A stretch of DNA of 23,215 bases, from positions 1 through 23,215 of IMG/VR virus record IMGVR_UViG_3300021379_002405; one strand, 5' to 3'. The translations under genes were made by a program, and so were the position numbers. The stretch is from a virus. Positions 17,116 to 23,031 of this stretch are shown here, piece after piece. The notes below the pieces were generated by a model. It saw only the letters and a program-made list of their open reading frames with translations. It did no database searches and had not been told where the DNA came from. The first letter of the stretch is position 1. Every line of letters starts with the position of its first letter.

Positions 17116-17826
17116 ATGGCATTACCTGTCTTGAACGCCAAGACATTTGAGGTTAAACAACCATCAACAGGTGACAAATTAAGACTGAGACCATTTTTGG
17201 TCGCAGAAGAAAAGATACTATTGCAGGTTTCAGATGGGACTCCTGCAGAGATGTCAGAGGCAACAAAGCAGATTCTGAAGCAATGCGTTCAGGATAACCC
17301 TGACTTTGACCCTGATAAAATACCATCATTTGACATAGAATATCTGTTCCTTAGATTGAGAGCAGAGTCTGTCGGAGCAAAGGTTACTCTTAATCTACCT
17401 CATAAAGATGAGTGTGAGAGGACAGAGTTCCAAATAGATTTGACTCATGTCAAAGTGGAGTTTGATGAAAACCACTCCAGCAAAATAATGCTCGACAAGA
17501 ATGTCGGTGTTATGATGAGGTATCCATCAGTAGATGTTTTATCAGAAATCGCAGAAATGGAAGAAGAGACTGAGCAATCATTCTCTCTTATGGGCAAATG
17601 TATCGAGCATGTATTCACAGCAGACGGAGAGATGCACGCATTTGACCAGGCGACTGATAAAGAAAAACAAGAATTTTTAGATTCAATGTCGACAGAGCAA
17701 TTTGCGAAGGTGCAGGACTTCTTTGTTACGATGCCGACTTTGAAATACATAGCCAAGGTAAAGAAGTGCGTTACCTGTGGTCAGCCATTCGAATATGAGA
17801 TTACGGGACTGGCCAATTTTTTCTGA
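17116..17826 (+). CDS. 26: Baseplate hub / tail assembly chaperone gp26-like (zero-frame product)
   Basis: 236 residues, with AAAGGA four bases before the ATG. It resembles the T4 gp26-like family of tail assembly proteins. The N-terminal beta domain (FEVKQPSTGDKLRLRPFLVA) leads into a helix, a second beta region and the C-terminal helices (FLDSMSTEQFAKVQDFFVTM). It ends in a short zinc-ribbon-like piece, C218-VTC-G221/222, and the terminal GLANFF. Position just before the tape-measure gene and the overlapping -1 reading frame downstream match the lambda G/GT type of chaperone, which coats and stabilises the tape measure during assembly. The stop codon directly follows a run of six T that forms a canonical slippery site, so a minority product should continue into the -1 frame (304 residues in total). 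Confidence 0.82.
   Translation: MALPVLNAKTFEVKQPSTGDKLRLRPFLVAEEKILLQVSDGTPAEMSEATKQILKQCVQDNPDFDPDKIPSFDIEYLFLRLRAESVGAKVTLNLPHKDECERTEFQIDLTHVKVEFDENHSSKIMLDKNVGVMMRYPSVDVLSEIAEMEEETEQSFSLMGKCIEHVFTADGEMHAFDQATDKEKQEFLDSMSTEQFAKVQDFFVTMPTLKYIAKVKKCVTCGQPFEYEITGLANFF
17817..17823 (+). other. Programmed -1 ribosomal frameshift site (T_TTT_TTC)
   Basis: The zero-frame codons are AAT TTT TTC TGA, so the heptamer T TTT TTC fits X_XXY_YYZ with Phe tRNAs able to re-pair fully after slipping back one base. The stop TGA follows at once, which favours slippage by stalling. A 5-bp hairpin (TGATA, loop TGCG, TATCA, 17824-17837) begins at the stop codon. That is closer than usual stimulators, so its role is uncertain. 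After the shift the next codon is CTG at 17823 and the frame stays open for 68 codons. Confidence 0.82.
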
Positions 17827-18029
17827 TATGCGTATCACATGACAATCTTGCAAATCATTTCAAGACGAACTTTGCCCTGCACAAATACCATGGGTACGCA
17901 TTAACTGAAATTAACAACATGATGCCTTGGGAACGAAAAGTATATATCTCTCAGATCCTACAAAATATGGAAAGAGAGAAGGCAGAACAAAACCAAGACG
18001 ATAACCTATTAGCACCAGTTTGGGAGTAA
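17823..18029 (+). CDS. 51: -1 frame extension of the gp26-like chaperone, gp51-like (T domain of a G/GT pair)
   Basis: 68 codons in the -1 frame, entered from the gp26-like gene by frameshift. The full product is bases 17116-17823 joined to 17823-18029, 304 residues. It has no usable start of its own: the first ATG in frame is at codon 33, and no ribosome site precedes the frame. The peptide is coherent and helical: NLANHFKTNFALHKYHGYAL, then TEINNMMPWERKVYISQIL and a charged tail. 'MPWER+.Y...L' followed by an acidic/basic helix is the typical end of frameshifted tail chaperones and of T4-type gp51. It terminates one base before the ATG of the tape measure and provides GGGAG as its ribosome site. 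T4 encodes gp26 and gp51 as separate proteins; here they appear to be joined. Confidence 0.78.
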   Translation: MICVSHDNLANHFKTNFALHKYHGYALTEINNMMPWERKVYISQILQNMEREKAEQNQDDNLLAPVWE

Positions 18030-18030
18030 G

Positions 18031-20415
18031 ATGGCTGAGGAAGCACCAAAACCACCTCATAAAGAATTTCAAGATTTCATGTCTTCGGTCAGGAAATCTC
18101 TTATAGAGCAAGGTAAAACTGCAGTAGAGAATAAAGAGGCAGACCAACATTTCTATAAGAGACAGATTAGAGATATTGCTGTTCGAGCTAAATCTGCCAA
18201 TGCTGTTCTTGGAAAGTTATCTAAGCATGAAGATTACCTGAAATCAACCTCAGAAAAGACACAAGAGAATATTACAACTGGTTTGTTGGCTATTGAGAAC
18301 ATGAAAATGTTCGGTAGAGATATCAAAAATGTAGTCAAGAATACTTCAGATGCATTGTCTCAGGATGGGTTTTTGAAATCTGTCATCAAACAAAATGGTG
18401 CAGTGATGTCTAAGAAATTAGACAATCTCAAAGATACCATGAAGGCAAATCGAGAGAGGATGGTGCATGCTATACAAACCTCTCCTGAGAGAATGATCGG
18501 TGGCATTGTCAATGGAGTATCTGCTGGAGTCAATAAACTCAGAGAGGGTTTGGTTGATAAGCATGACAAACTCCTTGCCTACTTTGGCAACAAAGATGCT
18601 AGAGACCGAATGGAAAAGAAAATGGAAGGTCGTAAGGCAGGTGGAGGTGATTCTGGATTTAAGGCAGATGTAAAAGAGAATGCTAAAAAGGCAGGTGGCT
18701 GGCTCAAGAAAATGCTTGGAATTCTTACTACATTTGGTACGGGTGCGTTCAAAGGTATCTTTACCAAACTGTTCCCTGCTATCGGCAAATTCCTGTTAAA
18801 GAATATCGGCAAACTCGGACTCGTAGGACTTGCAGTTGGTCTGCTTACAACCTTCTGGGATGATATCTCAAACTTCGTTAGTGGTCTTTTTAGTGGCGAT
18901 AGTGCTGAGGGAGGCAAAGCAACGAAGGATGGTGTCAAAGGCATGCTCGATAAGATGTGGGGATTTGTCAATGATATGATCAAAGATCTTTTTGGCGTAG
19001 ACCTCGGAAAAGTCCTTGCAGATAAGGGCATCGATATCGGTAGCATCACAACGACTATCTCAGAATATATTACACCTGTCATAAATGGATTTGCAACAGT
19101 AGCAAAAACTCTTGGAAATACCTTTAAGAATCTAGTCAAGTCTGCCTTCGGAGAAGAGGGCAAACCAGGAAAAATGACGGAGGTCTTTGACAACATAAAG
19201 GCGATCGCATCAGGACTTATTGATGGAGCAAAAAATCTACTTGGTGGGTTGTTCAACATGGACGGCAAAGATATGACCTTCGGAGAGGTTGTTAAAGCAA
19301 TGATGGGCAAGTTTGAGAATTTTGTCAATATGATAATGGACGGAGCGAGACGACTTACTGAATATGTTCTGGATCCAAGTGCTCTGGTAGCAGATGTAAA
19401 GAATGCTTTCGGTGGATTAGGTCGTATGATTTCAAATGTCTTTGACGACATCATGATATCCATTAAAGCACTGGCCCAGTCTACATTGAATCCTCTAGAA
19501 AGTTATGATGAAGCACTCGGTAGATTAAAGAAAGAGAACGCAGAGCAGAAGATCAAAGAAGCAAAGATGGCTGAGGCAAGTCTTGAGTCAGGTCTTAAAG
19601 CAATGGGTCTTAGTCCTGACGTGCTGGCAAAAATCCAAACAGGGATGGATGTCGGTACGTTTATGCGAGAGCAGTTCGGTGATAAGGATCTGAATGAAAC
19701 TCAAAAAGGAGTTATCGAGAATCAGATCAGGACTATTGTTGATGCTAGAGAGCGAGCACAGGAACAGCAGTTTGAAGCATTGGAGTCAGCAGCAGAGGGA
19801 ACAGTCCAGAAGATGCTTGAAGAACATAAGAAACAGAACCTCGGTAAAATGCTTTCTGGTGATTCTACTTTTAAAAAGCAAATACAAGAACTTGCTGGGA
19901 TGCAGAGTGGCGTTGGAGTAGGATTAAATGACAAGACACTTGAACAGTCTACTCGAGATTTTATCTCTAAAATGGATAAGGATACAGCACAGAAATTTTT
20001 GGGTCAACTTGAGACTTTGGATAAGGCAGGAGACTTCGGAGCGAAAGAAGCAGAAGCATTAGCAAAGCAACTCGGACTTGGCAACATAGGAGGAGAAAAA
20101 GGTAATGCTCTAGAGTTCTTTGAGATGTTGATGGATGCAGAGAATATTAAGAAGGCAGGAACGAAGATGACCTTCGGTGAAATCCACGGAGACAAGATCG
20201 GAGAAGATGTTGCAGATGCCTTACTCGCTACAGGATTCAAACAGAATAACGAAGCAATTACTGCGGCAGTGAAACAAATCGCAGGAATGAATGCTAACCT
20301 CGCCTCACTACCAGCAATCCTATCACAACTACCTGGTGCAGTCGCTGAAGGTTCTGCTTCTGGTGCTCGTCAAAAAGGTGCTAGACAGGAGAGTGATATG
20401 AAGTCGAATCAATGA
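18031..20415 (+). CDS. Tail tape-measure protein
   Basis: 794 residues, mostly alpha-helical with few aromatics. It lies directly after a G/GT-like chaperone pair, the standard position of the tape measure, and would occupy the role of T4 gp29 (590 residues), which sets tail length and is ejected ahead of DNA. Residues about 223-276 are a strongly hydrophobic stretch with LLKNIGKLGLVGLAVGLL, the kind of membrane-inserting segment common in tape measures. Amphipathic helices follow to about residue 480, then a charged coiled-coil-like part (LGRLKKENAEQKIKEAKMAE) and a Glu/Lys/Gln-rich C-terminal third. No lytic transglycosylase or peptidase motif was found. The start has GGGAG from the preceding stop region. 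It is the last gene of the plus operon and is followed by two hairpins. Confidence 0.85.
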   Translation: MAEEAPKPPHKEFQDFMSSVRKSLIEQGKTAVENKEADQHFYKRQIRDIAVRAKSANAVLGKLSKHEDYLKSTSEKTQENITTGLLAIENMKMFGRDIKNVVKNTSDALSQDGFLKSVIKQNGAVMSKKLDNLKDTMKANRERMVHAIQTSPERMIGGIVNGVSAGVNKLREGLVDKHDKLLAYFGNKDARDRMEKKMEGRKAGGGDSGFKADVKENAKKAGGWLKKMLGILTTFGTGAFKGIFTKLFPAIGKFLLKNIGKLGLVGLAVGLLTTFWDDISNFVSGLFSGDSAEGGKATKDGVKGMLDKMWGFVNDMIKDLFGVDLGKVLADKGIDIGSITTTISEYITPVINGFATVAKTLGNTFKNLVKSAFGEEGKPGKMTEVFDNIKAIASGLIDGAKNLLGGLFNMDGKDMTFGEVVKAMMGKFENFVNMIMDGARRLTEYVLDPSALVADVKNAFGGLGRMISNVFDDIMISIKALAQSTLNPLESYDEALGRLKKENAEQKIKEAKMAEASLESGLKAMGLSPDVLAKIQTGMDVGTFMREQFGDKDLNETQKGVIENQIRTIVDARERAQEQQFEALESAAEGTVQKMLEEHKKQNLGKMLSGDSTFKKQIQELAGMQSGVGVGLNDKTLEQSTRDFISKMDKDTAQKFLGQLETLDKAGDFGAKEAEALAKQLGLGNIGGEKGNALEFFEMLMDAENIKKAGTKMTFGEIHGDKIGEDVADALLATGFKQNNEAITAAVKQIAGMNANLASLPAILSQLPGAVAEGSASGARQKGARQESDMKSNQ

Positions 20416-20445
20416 TGGAATGGATTTGGATCTTGGTTGGGTTGT

Positions 20446-20489
20446 ACCCAGTCTGGATCATAATAAATCTGATCACACCCAGACTGGGT
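20446..20489 (+). terminator. Hairpin terminator after the tape-measure gene
   Basis: An 11-bp perfect stem, ACCCAGTCTGG pairing with CCAGACTGGGT, encloses a 22-base loop that can itself pair (GATCA with TGATC). It lies 30 bases after the tape-measure stop in the gap between converging operons. Only three T follow on the plus strand, so it is not a textbook Rho-independent signal. It could act in both directions or protect the message ends. The remainder of the gap from 20416 to 20553 shows no gene. Confidence 0.65.
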
Positions 20490-20515
20490 TTACCTTGTCT
20501 CTGAATGACTGCTTA

Positions 20516-20536
20516 TACCATAAGGATGTTATGGTA
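20516..20536 (-). terminator. Second hairpin in the convergent gap, downstream of gp32
   Basis: Perfect 8-bp inverted repeat TACCATAA / TTATGGTA with loop GGATG, 18 bases beyond the gp32 stop. It is AT-rich and has no strong T-run on either side. Because it is the first structure met by transcription leaving gp32, it is the likelier end for the minus-strand operon, while the larger hairpin would back it up. Strand is assigned by position only. Confidence 0.45.
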
Positions 20537-20553
20537 CAAGACTAAGAAACGAT

Positions 20554-21492
20554 TTAGGCAGTCTCAGCCAGTTTCTTAAAATAGTCAAGGTCAGCATCGT
20601 CGGTAGATGCTTCAGAGACGTTGGGGTTCTCTGCGACAGGTAAATCCTGTGCTGGTTCAGCAGTCTCTCTATCAGGGGCAGGTACACTCTGTGGAGAGTA
20701 TCCCATATCGCTAACGTCTTCTTCCATTGCACTAGCAGTTCCCCTTCCAGCATCCTCGATGCCGAGGACACGATGGAGTTTCGCCTCTAACTCAGAATAT
20801 GATTTAAAGGTGGACGGGTCAATAAACTCCTTCAGACTGTGTTCTGATTTCCAAATCTCTTCAAGTCTTTCATCTCCACCTTCAATCTCAGATGGCATGT
20901 CAAACTCAGATTTGTCATAGTTTCGATACCCTTCAACCTGGCGAATCTTCAGACGAAAGTTCGCACCTTTCCACAAGTCGAAAGGATTAACGGGTTGCTC
21001 ATCCTGGAATTCAGGATTGATAAGGTCCTGGATTTTCTGGAAAATCTTCTTTCCATACTTATACAGGAAAACTTTACCCTCGTTCTCAGGTCTCTTAGGA
21101 TCACTGATGACAAGGATGTTAGAGTAATAGGACAGACGACGTTTACGAGACCGAACGATGTCTTTGTCTGATTCGTCTCCGGAGTTCCAAAGTCGCGAGT
21201 TCATCTCGCTGACTGGATCTTTCTGACCGATAGTAGTCAGTGACTTTTCAATGTACCAACCACCTGTTCCCTGGAATCCATGATCCCATACTTGGACGTA
21301 TGGAAGGTCTTCCTCTGGAGGAGCAGGGAGAAATCGGATAACAGAGTATCCATTACCGGAACTGTCAACATCAGGTTTCCAGAAGTGATCGTCTTGCTGA
21401 CGTCCCTGACCACCTTGTGCAGTTTCGTTTACTTTTGATTTGAGTGCGTCGAAGTCCGACTGTGAGGATCTTTTGAGGGATGAGAAATCCAT
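20554..21492 (-). CDS. 32: Single-stranded DNA-binding protein gp32
   Basis: 312 residues (T4: 301). It coats ssDNA in replication, recombination and repair. The N-terminal basic cooperativity motif is present as LKRSS (residues 6-10). The OB-fold core is clear: SGNGYSVIRFLPAP, WDHGFQGTGGWYIEKS, YYSNILVISDPKRPENEGKV, YKYGKKIFQKI, WKGANFRLKIRQVEGYRNYD. The C-terminus is acidic and ends with DDADLDYFKKL, the partner-binding tail. Of the T4 zinc ligands only the histidine is kept (H71, for T4 H64). The three cysteines are replaced at S84, V94 and M97, and the protein has no cysteine at all. The ribosome site is AAAGGA. gp33 lies 33 bases upstream and probably shares the transcript. Confidence 0.95.
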   Translation of the reverse strand: MDFSSLKRSSQSDFDALKSKVNETAQGGQGRQQDDHFWKPDVDSSGNGYSVIRFLPAPPEEDLPYVQVWDHGFQGTGGWYIEKSLTTIGQKDPVSEMNSRLWNSGDESDKDIVRSRKRRLSYYSNILVISDPKRPENEGKVFLYKYGKKIFQKIQDLINPEFQDEQPVNPFDLWKGANFRLKIRQVEGYRNYDKSEFDMPSEIEGGDERLEEIWKSEHSLKEFIDPSTFKSYSELEAKLHRVLGIEDAGRGTASAMEEDVSDMGYSPQSVPAPDRETAEPAQDLPVAENPNVSEASTDDADLDYFKKLAETA

Positions 21493-21525
21493 ATATTCCT
21501 TTCGTATTTGCGTTGTATGGACGTA

Positions 21526-21783
21526 TTATAACGGTAATGTTGTGGCATTTTTCTTTGAAATCAGATTCAAAGATTTAGCCTCGGTCGCTAACCTCTGCTT
21601 GAGGGGACCGACTACATAGTGAGCAACCTGCTCTTCCTCAAGAGCATGGATGTCACAGTAATAGAGTATCGCTTCCAAGTAACCCATTGAGTACTTGTCT
21701 ACAATATTCTCTATCTCTTTAACAAATGTATCTGCTTTATTTAGGTCCAGATTAACCATAGGGATAGTGTATTGCCTTTTCAT
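21526..21783 (-). CDS. 33: Late-promoter transcription accessory protein gp33
   Basis: 85 residues (T4: 112). gp33 bridges host RNA polymerase and the sliding clamp to activate late promoters with gp55. The central part aligns with T4 by eye: VKEIENIVDKYSMGYLEAIL against the T4 segment containing MSYLEA, followed by EEEQVAHYV and IEKIQSEA-like GPLKQRLATEAKSLN. The T4 protein ends in LDFLL, used to bind the clamp; this one ends in TTLPL, without the acidic and Phe residues. The start could be the ATG at 21783 (taken here), which would be almost at the transcription start of the upstream promoter, or Met9 at 21759, after which the conserved core begins. Confidence 0.87.
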   Translation of the reverse strand: MKRQYTIPMVNLDLNKADTFVKEIENIVDKYSMGYLEAILYYCDIHALEEEQVAHYVVGPLKQRLATEAKSLNLISKKNATTLPL

Positions 21784-21790
21784 GTAAGTA

Positions 21791-21818
21791 ATTATACCAC
21801 ATTACAAAATTAAATCAA
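21791..21818 (-). promoter_or_regulatory. Host sigma70-type promoter with extended -10 for gp33-gp32
   Basis: Minus strand: TTGATT (21813-21818), a 16-base spacer, then TATAAT (21791-21796) preceded by TGG, giving an extended -10 element. The -10 is a perfect consensus and the -35 matches TTGACA at four of six positions. It fits exactly in the 36-base gap between the phosphatase gene and gp33. The predicted start point is about 21784, next to the first ATG of gp33. Such a promoter would be read by unmodified host polymerase, so gp33 and gp32 can be made early. Confidence 0.75.
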
Positions 21819-21819
21819 G

Positions 21820-22503
21820 TTATTTTATTTTAGGCAGTATCTGCCTAGCAAGTTCCTGTCCTGCCTCATGGTCAGAAGGAAAGTGCCAACCCATGCGTAC
21901 ACGATTGAGACCGAATTCGTCTCCCATTTCATTCAATGTTTGTGTATGCTTGGGGTATAGATTTGACAAGTGAAGTGCGATTGCCTTGCCGATAAAGGAA
22001 TGATTACTGGGGTAGGAGGGAGTCTTGGTAGTCTGCCCTTCAGGTATCTCAAGGTCCATTCCATAGACTTCAGCGACCTGATAGGGTCGAGGTCTTTGAT
22101 ACCGTAGTTTGTGAACCATGCCAATACGGGTTAGGTCATCGCCCAACCTGTCAATCAATGGACGGATGTTATCCATCTCTTCCTTTGCTATAAAGTCAGC
22201 AAAGGCATACTCGAACGAAGGTTTGGGTTTGTCTTGCTCAAACGATCGTGCTCGAAACTTCTCAGGTGAAGCAGTAATAATACCCTTCAACTGAAGTAGT
22301 TCTTGATATGTTGTTTCACTATCATTAGGAGGTGGTGGGATTATTTCGCAATCTTCCCAACCTTTGATTTCAATCTTACCAGTCGTGTATGCTTCTTCGC
22401 CACCTGCTGGAGACCCGTAACTTAGTTTCTTAAGTTTGAGTCGATCTACGAAACCGATCTTGAGACCTGAATTGTCTGCTGTGATTTCGTAGTCGTAGAT
22501 CAT
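21820..22503 (-). CDS. Soluble PAP2-family phosphatase
   Basis: 227 residues. The complete PAP2/class A acid phosphatase and haloperoxidase signature is present with correct spacing: K132-x6-R139-P140 (KLRYQRPRP), P165-S166-N167-H168 (PSYPSNHSF, where PSGH is usual) and R201-x5-H207-x3-D211 (RVRMGWHFPSD). H168 and H207 would be the acid/base and nucleophile. There is no signal peptide or membrane helix, unlike most lipid-phosphate members, so it probably acts in the cytoplasm on soluble phosphate esters or nucleotides. Residues 1-110 form an extra N-terminal part without recognised motifs. It starts by ATGA overlap with the preceding small gene and ends just before the gp33 promoter. Substrate unknown. 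Confidence 0.87.
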   Translation of the reverse strand: MIYDYEITADNSGLKIGFVDRLKLKKLSYGSPAGGEEAYTTGKIEIKGWEDCEIIPPPPNDSETTYQELLQLKGIITASPEKFRARSFEQDKPKPSFEYAFADFIAKEEMDNIRPLIDRLGDDLTRIGMVHKLRYQRPRPYQVAEVYGMDLEIPEGQTTKTPSYPSNHSFIGKAIALHLSNLYPKHTQTLNEMGDEFGLNRVRMGWHFPSDHEAGQELARQILPKIK

Positions 22504-22814
22504 GTGTAGGTTCTTGTTATGGCGAGGATAGCATCGATCTGTGATTCGATCTTCTCTTTACGATTGGGCCATCGAATGTATTCCTTCTCAGGATTCTTGG
22601 CCAGATTGATTAGCAACGGAATAATCATTTTCTCAAGTTTGCCCATATCCTTATCTCGTTGTGCTTTGACATCCTCGATAACTCGGACTCTCTGCTCGAC
22701 TTCTTCCTTTGCCTTCTCTTCACCTTCCTTCATCTCGCCCTCGGAGGCGAAATCTAATTCGCCCCAAGAGTCGACATCAAATTCAAAATCTAGATCGAAA
22801 TCCGTTTTAGGCAT
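22500..22814 (-). CDS. Small acidic protein, unknown function, next to gp33/gp32
   Basis: 104 residues. The N-terminus alternates acidic and aromatic residues (FDLDFEFDVDSWGELDF), a pattern often used as a short binding tail for clamps or polymerases. The middle is a charged helix that may form a coiled coil (residues about 25-60). The C-terminal part (MIIPLLINLAKNPEKEYIRW, then PNRKEKIESQI) looks like a compact conserved domain that I associate with small proteins of marine T4-like phages, with no function attached. It overlaps the 74-residue gene by eight bases and the phosphatase gene by four, so all three are translated from one message. Confidence 0.75.
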   Translation of the reverse strand: MPKTDFDLDFEFDVDSWGELDFASEGEMKEGEEKAKEEVEQRVRVIEDVKAQRDKDMGKLEKMIIPLLINLAKNPEKEYIRWPNRKEKIESQIDAILAITRTYT

Positions 22815-23031
22815 ATGCTCTACGTACTTGCTCTCTTGTGCCGTTAGGCAGTTTCATAATATCTTCCATCTTTGCTCCACCAGCGATTACGTCTTCGACC
22901 AGATGCCAATGTGCTCGGATTACTTGCTTACGCAATGCAGGACTCATGCCCTCTGAGGTTGAAACCTTTTTAGGAGCAGGTGTATTAACTGTCTCCTCTA
23001 AGGCACCAACTTTTTTATCTTTTTTAGCCAT
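22807..23031 (-). CDS. Small basic protein, unknown function
   Basis: 74 residues. A Lys-rich, probably flexible N-terminus (MAKKDKKVGALEE) is followed by a helical C-terminal half with LRKQVIRAHWHLVEDVIAG and MEDIMKLPNGTREQVRRAY, which could be a small helix bundle. There are no cysteines, membrane segment or recognised motif. The ATG follows directly on the peroxiredoxin stop codon, whose last codons supply AAAGGA as ribosome site, so the two are co-translated. It may bind nucleic acid or another replication protein; this is a guess from charge and context only. Confidence 0.72.
   Translation of the reverse strand: MAKKDKKVGALEETVNTPAPKKVSTSEGMSPALRKQVIRAHWHLVEDVIAGGAKMEDIMKLPNGTREQVRRAYA

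Noticed and set aside
18579-19463. A 294-codon open frame antisense to the tape-measure gene
   Set aside because: It lies wholly inside a well-supported gene on the other strand, has Ser/Pro-rich shadow composition and no ribosome site.
21525-21530. TATAAT on the minus strand just upstream of gp32
   Set aside because: Perfect -10 hexamer, but it overlaps the gp33 stop codon and has no extended -10; the position for a -35 holds GAAAAA. Too weak to list as a promoter.
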